From the NCBI GenBank assembly GCA_020635495.1, contig JACJZQ010000001.1, positions 62,001-126,000 of the forward strand: a stretch of 64,000 nucleotides of DNA. Reading direction: 5' to 3'. The stretch is from Flavobacteriales bacterium (GTDB lineage Bacteria; Bacteroidota; Bacteroidia; UBA10329). Under the pieces are notes generated by a model. The model did no database searches. It was not told where the DNA came from and saw only the letters and a list, made by a program, of their open reading frames with translations. Position 1 is the stretch's first letter, and each line of letters opens with the position of its first letter. Below are positions 43,542 to 53,050 of this stretch, in pieces. A program made the position numbers and the translations under genes.

Positions 43542-45410
43542 ATGCATAATCGATATGACGTTATTGTAGTTGGTGGTGGCCATGCGGGTTGCGAGGCAGC
43601 TGCTGCGGCTGCTAACCTCGGTTCACGCACGCTTCTCATTACCATGAACATGAACACGATCGGCCAGATGTCGTGCAACCCAGCGATGGGTGGCATTGCA
43701 AAGGGTCAGATCGTTCGTGAAATTGATGCGCTGGGAGGGTATTCAGGAATTGTTTCTGACCGCTCTGCGATTCAGTTCCGCATGCTGAACCGATCTAAAG
43801 GCCCGGCCATGTGGAGTCCGCGTACGCAGAATGACCGCTTCAAATTCGCTTACGAATGGCGCATGATGCTCGAACAAACCGAGAGCTTGGACTTCTGGCA
43901 AGACACCGTTACAGAGGTTATAGTATCTGGTGATTCTGTTACAGGAGTAAAAACCTCCCTTGGGCATGAATTCAATTGCTCCAGTGTTGTCCTTACAAAT
44001 GGTACTTTTCTTAACGGGCTTATTCATATTGGAGAGAAGAATTATGGTGGCGGACGGACGGGAGAGAAAGCTTCTCTCGGATTAACTGAATGCCTGCAGC
44101 GTTTGGGTTTTACTAGTGGCCGAATGAAGACCGGTACGCCCCCTAGAATAGACGGTAGATCCCTTGATTATTCCGTGATGGAAGAACAGCCTGGCGATGA
44201 ACTACCCAACAAGTTTTCATTCACGGATACCCAAAAGCTTGTGCAACAAAGGAGTTGTCACTTGGCATATACGAACGATACCGTTCATGAGATTCTTCGC
44301 GAAGGCTTTGACAAGTCACCAATGTTCACTGGTCGAATTCAAGGTATTGGACCTAGATATTGTCCTTCTATCGAAGATAAAATAGAACGTTTCTCTGATA
44401 AGAACCGACATCAGCTTTTCGTAGAGCCGGAAGGCTGGGATACCGTTGAAGTTTATTTGAACGGCTTTTCCACCTCTTTACCTGAAGACATTCAATACAA
44501 AGCACTAAGACAAATACCAGGCTTTGAAAAGGCTAAAATGTTCCGTCCTGGGTATGCCATTGAATATGATTATTTCCCACCTACTCAGCTATCACACACT
44601 CTGGAAACAAAGTTGGTTAGCAACCTATTCTTTGCAGGACAGATAAACGGTACCACGGGATATGAGGAAGCTGCGTGCCAGGGACTAATTGCTGGCATCA
44701 ACGCTCATCAAAACCTCAACGACAAAGAGCCCTTTATACTGGGTCGTTCTGAAGCATACATCGGTGTCTTAATTGACGACCTAATTACCAAAGGAACCGA
44801 AGAGCCCTACCGTATGTTCACGTCACGTGCAGAGCACCGAATTCTTTTAAGACAGGACAACGCAGACATTCGATTAACTCCTATTGGCCATTCTTTGGGT
44901 TTAGCTTCTGATGCAAGGATGAAACAAGTCGAATTGAAGAATGAACATGTCAATCGCGTAGAAAAACTACTAGGAAAACTGAGTTTAGAGGTTGAAGAAA
45001 GCAATGCTTATCTCGCTAATCGAAAAAGCAATCCTGTTAGTCAAAAACTTCGTGCCTCTTCTTTGATTTCCCGGCCTGAAGTAGACCTTAATTCAATGAT
45101 GAACGGAATTCCGTCTGTAGCTGAAACCGTTCTTTCGGTAAGTTCTGATCCTTCTGTGGTAGAGCAGGTTGAAATCCGCGCCAAGTACAGTGGATATATC
45201 CAGAAGGAGGAGGAGTCTGCATTGAAGATTTCTAAGTTTGAGGGCATACGCCTGAAGGATGACTTTGATTACTCATTACTGAAGTCTCTTTCTGCTGAAG
45301 CGCGTCAGAAACTCTCTGACATTCGTCCCACTTCCATCGGTCAAGCATCAAGAATAAGCGGTGTTTCGCCTTCCGATATATCCGTTCTTCTTGTTCATTT
45401 AGGTAAATAG
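43542..45410 (+). CDS. mnmG: tRNA uridine-5-carboxymethylaminomethyl modification enzyme, FAD subunit
   Basis: 622 residues. With MnmE it makes cmnm5U34 in tRNAs. FAD motif VIVVGGGHAGCEAA at the N-terminus, QMSCNPAMGGIAKGQ, GTPPRIDGRS, and the C-terminal helical domain. Known in many bacteria as gidA, next to the replication origin. Bracketed here by two parS-like sites; the substrate tRNAs overlap those of mnmH in this window. Confidence 0.98.
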   Translation: MHNRYDVIVVGGGHAGCEAAAAAANLGSRTLLITMNMNTIGQMSCNPAMGGIAKGQIVREIDALGGYSGIVSDRSAIQFRMLNRSKGPAMWSPRTQNDRFKFAYEWRMMLEQTESLDFWQDTVTEVIVSGDSVTGVKTSLGHEFNCSSVVLTNGTFLNGLIHIGEKNYGGGRTGEKASLGLTECLQRLGFTSGRMKTGTPPRIDGRSLDYSVMEEQPGDELPNKFSFTDTQKLVQQRSCHLAYTNDTVHEILREGFDKSPMFTGRIQGIGPRYCPSIEDKIERFSDKNRHQLFVEPEGWDTVEVYLNGFSTSLPEDIQYKALRQIPGFEKAKMFRPGYAIEYDYFPPTQLSHTLETKLVSNLFFAGQINGTTGYEEAACQGLIAGINAHQNLNDKEPFILGRSEAYIGVLIDDLITKGTEEPYRMFTSRAEHRILLRQDNADIRLTPIGHSLGLASDARMKQVELKNEHVNRVEKLLGKLSLEVEESNAYLANRKSNPVSQKLRASSLISRPEVDLNSMMNGIPSVAETVLSVSSDPSVVEQVEIRAKYSGYIQKEEESALKISKFEGIRLKDDFDYSLLKSLSAEARQKLSDIRPTSIGQASRISGVSPSDISVLLVHLGK

Positions 45411-45424
45411 TTTCACGTGGAACA
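45409..45424 (+). promoter_or_regulatory. parS-like site 2 (downstream of mnmG)
   Basis: AGTTTCACGTGGAACA matches the parS consensus in 14 of 16 positions. It begins in the mnmG stop codon and contains the GTG start codon (45417) of the next gene. Confidence 0.7.
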
Positions 45425-46343
45425 TCCTTTAGAAACTCTCCGTGAATGTCCTTCTTGTAATAAGTCTGGCTTCTCACAACAGTTAACATGTAAGGATTAT
45501 ACATTCTCAAATAGACCATTTGATATTGTCTCTTGCAACTCCTGTGGTTTGCTATTTACCAATCCAAGACCTGATGAAAGTGGCATTGGTGTTTTTTATG
45601 ATAACCCGGAATACGTTTCTCATACTGACACTCAACGTGGCCTTCTTTTTTGGCTTTATGGTATTGTAAAGCGATATACCCTTGGTCAGAAACGCAAACT
45701 ATTAGAGGGTTTTACTTCAACCAAAACCGTCTTGGACTACGGTGCTGGTAGCGGTGATTTTTCGAATGAACTTGCCAGCAACGGTTGGGAAGTATCTTCC
45801 TTTGAACCCGATGCAAATGCCAGAAAACTCATTCTTGCAAAGAATGATAAGATTAACCTGACTCCTTCTTTGGATTCAATTAATGATGGCTCAAAATCAG
45901 TTATAGCGTTGTGGCACGTTTTGGAACATGTGCACCGCCTCCAGTATACAATCCAACAATTCCTACGTATTCTATCCAACGATGGTAAATTGGTTATAGC
46001 TGTTCCCAACCATACATCATTTGATGCAAAATTCTACAAGGAAAATTGGGCTGCTTATGACGTTCCTCGGCATCTCTATCACTTCTGTCCAGATACCTTG
46101 GTAATTCTAATGGAGTCTCAAGGTTTCATTCTTGTTGCCATGAAGCCCATGTGGTTCGATTCTTTCTATGTGAGTTTACTCAGTGAAAAGAACACTTCCA
46201 ATGGCGGTCTCGTGAAGTCTTTGATCGGGTGGGTTAGGGCCTTCGTTGTAGGTCTAATTTCCAATCTCGTGGCATTGATGGACACTAATAAGTGCTCGAG
46301 TGTAACCTACGTCTTTAAAAAAAGGCATTTAATTCGCCCCTAA
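45417..46343 (+). CDS. Class I SAM-dependent methyltransferase with N-terminal zinc ribbon
   Basis: 308 residues. Zinc-ribbon-like CPSCNKSG and CNSCGLLFTNPRP (two CxxC) at the N-terminus, then a Rossmann methyltransferase domain with VLDYGAGSGDF (SAM loop) and ALWHVLEHVH, as in methyltransferase_23-type proteins. Often found in carbohydrate or lipid modification; the substrate is unknown. The GTG start at 45417 lies inside a parS-like site, and no alternative start precedes the ribbon. Confidence 0.88.
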   Translation: MEHPLETLRECPSCNKSGFSQQLTCKDYTFSNRPFDIVSCNSCGLLFTNPRPDESGIGVFYDNPEYVSHTDTQRGLLFWLYGIVKRYTLGQKRKLLEGFTSTKTVLDYGAGSGDFSNELASNGWEVSSFEPDANARKLILAKNDKINLTPSLDSINDGSKSVIALWHVLEHVHRLQYTIQQFLRILSNDGKLVIAVPNHTSFDAKFYKENWAAYDVPRHLYHFCPDTLVILMESQGFILVAMKPMWFDSFYVSLLSEKNTSNGGLVKSLIGWVRAFVVGLISNLVALMDTNKCSSVTYVFKKRHLIRP

Positions 46344-46457
46344 GCTCTTTTCTGTTCATCTGTCAGGGTATATCTCAAATTCTCAGTAAAACACCAAAAT
46401 TGGTCGGTTTCTTAAAGCCAACCCATTTTTCTTATTAACTTACTGTAATTCAGTGCT

Positions 46458-47210
46458 TTAGACAAACTTTAAGCGACTATTCAGTTCATCTCGATAGGAA
46501 CCACCAACAGGAATGATCTTCTTGTCATCTTCTATGACCAAATTGCTTTGCTCAATTGCAACGATTTTATCGACCCTTACTATGTATGAACGATGCACAC
46601 GTAAAAATTCGCTGTTTGATAGTTTGTCCATCATATCCTTCATAGTAGAGTGAACCGTGTATCTTCCGTCCTTCGTGTGAATGATCACATAATCTTTCAG
46701 CGCCTCTACATAGTAGATTTCTTTGGTCTTAACCTTTACCAGTCTACTGTTAGACTTTACAAAAATGCAGTCTTCCGATGTCTTATCCAGAACTATTGAA
46801 GAATAGAGGTCACGCTCCTTACGGACCTCCTGCTCCTTACCATGCTTGTATAAGGCCATCTCTATGGACGTGTGCAAATCTATTTCCTTAAACGGCTTGA
46901 TGATATAGCCATACGGTTCTGTAACCTTTGCTTTACTAAGCGTGCTTTCATCTGCGTACGCGGTTAAGAAAATAACAGGAATCTGATACCTGGTCCTGAT
47001 CTGTTCTGCTGCCTCTATGCCGCTGATTTCTCCCTTCAACATAATGTCCATGAGAATCAGGTCCGGTTTATATTGTCCAGCTGCATCAATTGCATCTTCA
47101 CCGCTATTTTCAATGCTAGGAACAGAATAGCCTAATTTCTTCAGACTATTCTGAATATCCTTAGCCACAATACTTTCATCTTCAACAACTAAAACGCTTG
47201 TCTTGGCCAT
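46458..47210 (-). CDS. LytTR-family response regulator
   Basis: 250 residues: receiver domain (1-125) with Asp55 in LILMDIML, acidic VVEDES and Lys in IIKPFKE; LytTR DNA-binding domain (about 145-250) with EALKDYVIIHT and LRVHRSYIV. It is phosphorylated by the adjacent kinase, whose stop lies 2 bp upstream, and binds promoter DNA as a dimer. Confidence 0.95.
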   Translation of the reverse strand: MAKTSVLVVEDESIVAKDIQNSLKKLGYSVPSIENSGEDAIDAAGQYKPDLILMDIMLKGEISGIEAAEQIRTRYQIPVIFLTAYADESTLSKAKVTEPYGYIIKPFKEIDLHTSIEMALYKHGKEQEVRKERDLYSSIVLDKTSEDCIFVKSNSRLVKVKTKEIYYVEALKDYVIIHTKDGRYTVHSTMKDMMDKLSNSEFLRVHRSYIVRVDKIVAIEQSNLVIEDDKKIIPVGGSYRDELNSRLKFV

Positions 47211-47212
47211 AA

Positions 47213-49051
47213 CTATTGCTCTTTGAATTCGATATTAAACGATGTGCCGTTTGTTACATCAATATCTAACTTGCCACTAACCTGTGTAACCAAAGTGGTT
47301 ACAAGCTGTAATCCTAAAGATTCGGCATTTTCTATGTCGAAATCCTTAGGTAAGCCTATACCATCATCTGATATAATTAGTTTCATTTTCTCGTCAGATT
47401 TTTTCTTGAACTCTACCCTGATCTTTCCTGAATCCCGTCCTTCAAACGCGTATTTCAGCGAATTTGAAACTACTTCATTGATTATCAGGCCACAAGGAAT
47501 GGAAGTATCTAAATTGAGGTAAATATTATCCAGATCAAATTCCAGTTCTATTCCGCCCTCTGGCCTTCCATAAGAATGATACAGGTTGCGTGTGATGTTC
47601 TGTATATACTCCGCAAAGTTGACTTCTGAAAGTGTCTTACTCTGATAAAGACTTTCGTGTACGAACGACATGGACTTTATCCTATCCTGACTTTCTCGGA
47701 TAATACCCAATGCATTTTCGTCTGTAATGTATGATGATTGCAAGTTCAGAATACTAGAAATAACCTGCATGTTGTTCTTGACCCGATGATGTACCTCCTT
47801 TAGAAGTACCTCCTTTTCCTTTATGGACTCTTCAAGTTGTTTTTCATACTCCTTCCTTTCAGTAATATCCTCAAAAACCGCAACGAAATAATTCGGGTTG
47901 TTATTCGAATCCCGCACCAAAGAAACCGTTACGTTGGCGCTTAGAATGGCTCCATCTTTCCGCACATAGGTTTGCTCACGCGAGAAGTTCTTGATCTTTC
48001 CACTTAACAACTGATCCCAATCAACAAGGCTTTCTTCCACTTCCTCTTGAACTCCCAGTTCGTAGAAGGTTTTCTTGTAGAGTTCATCTGCTGAATAATC
48101 AAGCATATCACACAAACGTTCGTTAACAAGAAGAAAACGCCCCATCTTCGCAATCCTCGCGATACCTATGTAAGCCTGATCGTAGATTGCCCTATGCCTT
48201 TCCTCACTTAGTCTTAATTCTTCTTCTGCCTTTTTAATGGCCGTGATGTCTCTTGAAACACCCATGGCACCCACTGCTTCACCGTGCTCATTTCTCAACA
48301 CCGAAGCTGATAGGAATGATATGAAGAATGTACCGTCTTTCTTTTTATTGATTATCTCGTTGGCCAATGAGCCTTGCTCATTGATCTTTTTAAGCACCTT
48401 GGCCATTTCTCCTTCATCAGAGAATAACACCGATATGTTTTTTCCTAGAACTTCTTCCTTCGTGTATCCAAAGGTTGATTCCGCTGCTGCATTGAACTCA
48501 TTGATATTGTAATCAATGTCTGTTGCAACTATCATATCGAGGGAACTATCGATAATACTGCGGGCATACTTCTGTGCCTGCAGTAGATCTTTTTCTGCCT
48601 TGTTCCTCTCAATTATCTCTCTCTGTAGCTGAAGGTTGGTTTCTTCAGCAATCTGAGCCCGGAGTTGCTCTCTGGCCAATTGCTTTCTTGTACTGATGTC
48701 GTGAAGCATTAACTGTACTGAACCATCATTCAGCATACCGCCACTTGCTTCTACCTCTAGTACTTTTGGCCTATCAAGTCTTTGAACTTTGAGCTCTATA
48801 AAGCCTGGGCTACTCTCGTTCTTAATTCCCTTTATGAGCAGATCGAATTCATGATTGTAAGATGGATGTAGAAACTGAACCGGTTTCAGATTTTCATAAT
48901 CCTCTGGCTTAATTCCCAACATTTCCACTGCATGCGGGTTGGCGTAGTCAATCCCATTGTTCTTATTGATTATAAGAACGCCAACAGGAAGATTCTCAAC
49001 CAGTGATTGATATCTTGAAGATGGGGTCTTGAGTTTAGTACTACTGCTCAT
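47213..49051 (-). CDS. PAS-domain sensor histidine kinase (HisKA_2 type)
   Basis: 612 residues, cytosolic by absence of membrane helices. Several PAS domains (about 15-130, 165-285, 295-405), with typical GxxxxxNE and EEVLGK/ITERKEYEK segments, are followed by a HisKA_2 dimerisation domain with EVHHRVKNNMQVISS (phosphorylated His about 421) and an HATPase_c domain (N box IINEVVSNSLKYAF, G1 SDDGIGLP). The ATG at 49051 is preferred over TTG at 49069. Cognate regulator is the LytTR protein. Confidence 0.93.
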   Translation of the reverse strand: MSSSTKLKTPSSRYQSLVENLPVGVLIINKNNGIDYANPHAVEMLGIKPEDYENLKPVQFLHPSYNHEFDLLIKGIKNESSPGFIELKVQRLDRPKVLEVEASGGMLNDGSVQLMLHDISTRKQLAREQLRAQIAEETNLQLQREIIERNKAEKDLLQAQKYARSIIDSSLDMIVATDIDYNINEFNAAAESTFGYTKEEVLGKNISVLFSDEGEMAKVLKKINEQGSLANEIINKKKDGTFFISFLSASVLRNEHGEAVGAMGVSRDITAIKKAEEELRLSEERHRAIYDQAYIGIARIAKMGRFLLVNERLCDMLDYSADELYKKTFYELGVQEEVEESLVDWDQLLSGKIKNFSREQTYVRKDGAILSANVTVSLVRDSNNNPNYFVAVFEDITERKEYEKQLEESIKEKEVLLKEVHHRVKNNMQVISSILNLQSSYITDENALGIIRESQDRIKSMSFVHESLYQSKTLSEVNFAEYIQNITRNLYHSYGRPEGGIELEFDLDNIYLNLDTSIPCGLIINEVVSNSLKYAFEGRDSGKIRVEFKKKSDEKMKLIISDDGIGLPKDFDIENAESLGLQLVTTLVTQVSGKLDIDVTNGTSFNIEFKEQ

Positions 49052-50567
49052 CCGGGCTTTCTGCTTCAATTACTTTTTCCCCATCAATTCTGATGGGCTT
49101 ACCTTGCTTATACGTAATTAAACTCGTTTGGATACCTTCTTCATTATATGTGTACCAATCGCCCTCTTTTAAACCGAATTTATACAGACCAACTTCCCTT
49201 ATCTGACCCGACTCATAATACTCTGTGTGCTTCCCACTTTCTCTTCCTTGCTCATATTTCCCCTCATTTTTCAGCTTACCTGAAGGAAAGTATGCTTTCC
49301 AAATTCCTTGTTGTTGTCCTGCAACATATGCTCCTTCTTCTCTGTGATCACCAAGGTCTATTATCCAATCTCCTTCTCGTTCACCAGCAAGATAATTGCC
49401 TTTCGAAACCACCTTACCCGTATCGTTATACTCTACTGCAAGACCTTCTTCATAACCGTCAATAAAGGACTCTTCCCTCCACGTCTGTCCGTTGTTGTAA
49501 GTCCATTTCCAATCTCCTTCTGGCTTTCCTTTGTAGTAACTCCCTCTTTGCTCTTCCTTCCCATCCCTGTAGTAGAATATCCAATCTCCTTCCCGAAGTC
49601 CTTGCTTGTAACTTCCTTCACTCCTCAATTCTCCCGTCTCGTAGAATTCTTTCCATGGTCCCTGCCTTCTTCCTTCTGCATCTACAATACCTTGGCCTAT
49701 CACTTTTCCTTTGCTGTATATCTTAGCAGCAGTTACATTTCCATCCATGGAGTACTCGCGGTGCACTCCTTCTTTCACTCCTTTGTTGTAACTACCTACT
49801 GACTTAACTTGGGCATTGGAATGGTATTCTCTTCTGATGTCCAGTTTGGCCAACTCCTCCGGATCAGGAATGAGAATGCCATCTTCATACTTCAAGGTTT
49901 CCAATAGATTACCCTGAGTATCATATGTTTTCCAATAACCATTCTTTTTGTCATTCTTATAACGTCCTTCTTCCTTTGCAACCATGCTTGGATAGAAGTA
50001 TCGCCACATTCCCTGCTTCTGGTTGAACTTGTCCTTTCTGTTTATCCTCTCCCTGCCTGAGATGTATCCATTGCTGTACTGAACAACAGCAATCACTCGT
50101 CCATCATCTTCTGCATATTCATAACCTGTTCCTTGCTCTTTACCCTTTCCCAAAGAATCTATCGGAATCATTTCCGCAAGACCACCAGAAGGGTGAAACT
50201 TTAGTACGGTATCAACCAGAATATCCTGTTTGAACTTTTCCTGTCTTTGCAAAGTGCCGTCCTCGAAGAAAGACTTCTTTACCCCGTTCTTTTTTCCCTC
50301 TTCATAGGTTATCAACTGATTGATCGTTCCCTCCTCAGCATAGAATTTCCAAATACTATCCAATTGATGATTGACACGGTTTCCTTCCGACTTGAGCACA
50401 CCACTTGGATAAAACGTTTTCCAATATCCTTCCGGTTTTCCGTTCTTCATGTAACCAGAACTGGAAACAACACCGTTCTCGTACTCAAACTCAGTGAACT
50501 CCAATGGTTGGGCAAAAGAAGTTCCGATGAAGAACAACAAGAGGGAAAACAGGTAAACGATTCTCAT
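49041..50567 (-). CDS. Secreted YwqK/MORN-repeat protein
   Basis: 508 residues with a signal peptide (LLFFIGTSFAQ). About 20 tandem repeats of roughly 23 residues of the MORN-variant / YwqK type: G-x-x-x-G-x-W-x-x-Y/F-x-x-x-G and YxDGxx. The class is sometimes called toxin-antitoxin YwqK but no toxin adjoins. Its end overlaps the kinase start by 11 bp, so repeat protein, kinase and regulator form one operon; it may be the outside ligand-sensing or envelope part. Confidence 0.88.
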   Translation of the reverse strand: MRIVYLFSLLLFFIGTSFAQPLEFTEFEYENGVVSSSGYMKNGKPEGYWKTFYPSGVLKSEGNRVNHQLDSIWKFYAEEGTINQLITYEEGKKNGVKKSFFEDGTLQRQEKFKQDILVDTVLKFHPSGGLAEMIPIDSLGKGKEQGTGYEYAEDDGRVIAVVQYSNGYISGRERINRKDKFNQKQGMWRYFYPSMVAKEEGRYKNDKKNGYWKTYDTQGNLLETLKYEDGILIPDPEELAKLDIRREYHSNAQVKSVGSYNKGVKEGVHREYSMDGNVTAAKIYSKGKVIGQGIVDAEGRRQGPWKEFYETGELRSEGSYKQGLREGDWIFYYRDGKEEQRGSYYKGKPEGDWKWTYNNGQTWREESFIDGYEEGLAVEYNDTGKVVSKGNYLAGEREGDWIIDLGDHREEGAYVAGQQQGIWKAYFPSGKLKNEGKYEQGRESGKHTEYYESGQIREVGLYKFGLKEGDWYTYNEEGIQTSLITYKQGKPIRIDGEKVIEAESPDEQ

Positions 50568-51047
50568 TTCAGAGGCCTAAAGATAGTTTCAAACAACGGT
50601 CAAGGAAATTTGACTCAAACAGTAAACAATTAAATAGAAAGAAGGATTTAAAAACTATGTTATTGTTATTAGTGTGTTGGTTCGTGTAAAAGAAACCCCT
50701 CAAATAATTGGTGTGATGAATTATCACAAACAAGTAACACGAAATGAACAAGATTTATTGGCTTACTGAATAGTATTTTCAACGTCTTATGACTTTATTA
50801 ACGAGTTGTCAGTAATTGTTGTTGTTTGAAAAAAGGAAGAAAAAGAAAGGATATCCGGGAGGTGGGGATCGTTAATACTTGACTGATCTTTTGAGTTGCG
50901 TAATCCGAATATTTGAGCAACTGGCAATACTTACTAAAACAGCCAAACTTATGTTTGAGAAGATGTTAACAACGGATTTAGTTTTGCATAGACGGCACGT
51001 TAATAAGCCCCAAGTTTGAAGTAACAGTTTTAAACACCTTATAACAG
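50568..51047. other. 480-bp AT-rich divergent intergenic region
   Basis: Between the MORN-repeat gene and rpiB. AT-rich with short homopolymer runs; a promoter for rpiB is present at 50954-50986. No DnaA box (TTATCCACA-type) and no hairpin terminator were seen. Apart from the promoter nothing recognisable. Confidence 0.6.
50954..50986 (+). promoter_or_regulatory. Promoter of rpiB operon
   Basis: TTTG (50954-50957), 21-bp spacer, TAGTTTTG (50979-50986). Predicted start near 50993 leaves a leader of about 55 nt before the ATG at 51048. Confidence 0.55.
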
Positions 51048-51482
51048 ATGAAAACCATTGCTATTTCCTGTGATCATGCAGGTTTCGATCTCAAAGAGCA
51101 CATAAAGAAAGAACTGCAGGCCAAAGGGTATGAGGTTATAGACTTCGGACCGCAAACCGCAGAAAGAATCGACTATCCTGATGCAATTCATCCCTTAGCC
51201 AAAGCAATAGACAAAGGCGAGATAGAAAGAGGAATCATAATGTGTGGAAGTGGAAACGGAGTTGCAATGACAGCAAACAAATACCCAAACGTAAGAGCCG
51301 GCTTGGCCTGGGAACCAGAACAGGCAGAATTGACCAGACAGCACAATGATGCCAACATACTATCCCTACCAGCTAGATTCCTGACAGAAGAACAAGCCAT
51401 GGAGTGTGTAGACAAATTTTTGTCCACGGAATTTGAAGGAGGACGACACGAATCCCGAGTAAAGAAGATTGCCATTTCATGA
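51048..51482 (+). CDS. rpiB: Ribose-5-phosphate isomerase B
   Basis: 144 residues; interconverts ribose 5-phosphate and ribulose 5-phosphate. CDHAGFDLKEHI at the N-terminus and MCGSGNGVAM with active-site Cys66 are the RpiB/LacAB motifs. Overlaps the M28 peptidase gene by ATGA. Confidence 0.96.
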   Translation: MKTIAISCDHAGFDLKEHIKKELQAKGYEVIDFGPQTAERIDYPDAIHPLAKAIDKGEIERGIIMCGSGNGVAMTANKYPNVRAGLAWEPEQAELTRQHNDANILSLPARFLTEEQAMECVDKFLSTEFEGGRHESRVKKIAIS

Positions 51483-53050
51483 GAAGAGTTTTTGCACTAG
51501 TGTGCTTGTGTAGTGTGGGATTGAATACGCTTGCTCAGCAAGACAGCCTGCAAAAACGGTATGCCAACACAATAACAGCGAAAGACCTCCGGGCGAGGTT
51601 GGAAATTATTGCGTCTGATGATTTTGAAGGGCGCGAAACGGGCCAAGAGGGACAGAAAAAGGCAGCAAAATATATTGAAGAACGCTTTCAGGAATTCGGG
51701 TACAAACCAATACCAGCGTTAGGTGGCTACCAACAAGAATTCAAACTTCAACTCACGTATCCAGATACCGTCAAACTCATTGTCGGAAAGGACACGGTCA
51801 AGTTTCTGAAGGACATGTATTATTTCCCTGGTTTTGGCGATATGTTGCTGAAAGCGGAAGACCTGCTGTATCTCGGGTACGGTATTGACGATGAGAAGTA
51901 CAGCGACTATGAAGGGCAGCAAGTAGAAGGAAAGGTGCTGTTGATATCAGGTGGTGAGCCAACGACCAAGAAAGGGGTTTCGCACCTGACCGAGAACAAC
52001 GAAAAAAGCGAGTGGACTGTTGAGTGGACAAAGAAGATTGAATTGGCCAGAGCCAAGAATGCAAAGGCACTATTGGTGATAGATGACAACTTTTCTACAT
52101 CAGTAACGCAGTTTGGTCGCTACATAAAACGCCCGAATTTGGAATTAGGCGATGAGCCTACCGAAAAGGACGGAATACCGCTTATCTACATATCCGCCAA
52201 AATGGCCAACCGAATAATGAAGGGCGCAGGAGTAAAAGGGGGGCATAAGAAATTGGAAAAGACCATTAATAGAAAAGGAGTTCCTATTGGTAAGGAGTTG
52301 AACGTTCCTGTAACCATTGAGGTGAAAAAGAATAGGGAAGAACTGACGTCAGAAAATGTACTGGCGTATCTGCCTGGAACAGAAAAACCGAACGAATTGC
52401 TGGTCATCACGTCTCACTATGATCATCTAGGGAAGAAGGGCGACAAGATTTACAACGGTGCCGATGACGATGGTTCTGGAACCACGACCGTGTTGGAGCT
52501 TGCAGAGGCGTTTTCTATTGCTGCCAAAGAAGGAAACGGACCGAAACGCAGTATCCTTTTCATGACGGTTTCAGGCGAGGAGAAAGGACTTTTGGGTTCC
52601 GAGTTCTATACGGATAATCCAGTGTTTCCGTTGGTAAACACGGTAGCCAACCTCAACATTGATATGGTTGGGAGGATTGATGAAAACCATGCTCCAGACT
52701 CGAACTACGTTTACATCATCGGTTCGGATAAATTGAGCACGGAACTCCACCAGCTGAGCGAAGGAGTGAATTCAACGTATTCAGGAATTGATTTTGACTA
52801 CACATATAATGATGAGAACGACCCTAATCGATTCTATTATCGGTCAGACCACTACAATTTTGCGAAAAACCAGATCCCGGTCATTTTTTATTTCACGGGA
52901 GTTCACGAAGATTATCATCAGCCAACAGACACGGTAGATAAGATCATGTTTCAGAAAACAGAGAAGATCGCCAAGCTGGTTTTCCACACTGCGTGGGAGA
53001 TAGCTAACCGTGAAAAGAGATTGGTTGTTGATGTAGTGCCAAAAGAATGA
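51479..53050 (+). CDS. M28 family metallopeptidase with PA-domain insert (secreted)
   Basis: 523 residues with a signal peptide ending NTLAQ. A PA-like insert (about 130-240) precedes the M28 zinc domain. Zinc site: SHYDHLG, GADDDGSG (bridging Asp), SGEEKGLLGS (Glu pair), and DMVGRID. Predicted aminopeptidase of the periplasm or outside. Sits between rpiB and the DUF445 gene, overlapping both by ATGA. Confidence 0.94.
   Translation: MRRVFALVCLCSVGLNTLAQQDSLQKRYANTITAKDLRARLEIIASDDFEGRETGQEGQKKAAKYIEERFQEFGYKPIPALGGYQQEFKLQLTYPDTVKLIVGKDTVKFLKDMYYFPGFGDMLLKAEDLLYLGYGIDDEKYSDYEGQQVEGKVLLISGGEPTTKKGVSHLTENNEKSEWTVEWTKKIELARAKNAKALLVIDDNFSTSVTQFGRYIKRPNLELGDEPTEKDGIPLIYISAKMANRIMKGAGVKGGHKKLEKTINRKGVPIGKELNVPVTIEVKKNREELTSENVLAYLPGTEKPNELLVITSHYDHLGKKGDKIYNGADDDGSGTTTVLELAEAFSIAAKEGNGPKRSILFMTVSGEEKGLLGSEFYTDNPVFPLVNTVANLNIDMVGRIDENHAPDSNYVYIIGSDKLSTELHQLSEGVNSTYSGIDFDYTYNDENDPNRFYYRSDHYNFAKNQIPVIFYFTGVHEDYHQPTDTVDKIMFQKTEKIAKLVFHTAWEIANREKRLVVDVVPKE

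Noticed and set aside
50568..51047. AT-rich gap as a replication origin
   Set aside because: No DnaA-box cluster or 13-mer repeats seen, although parS-like sites lie 5-7 kb away.
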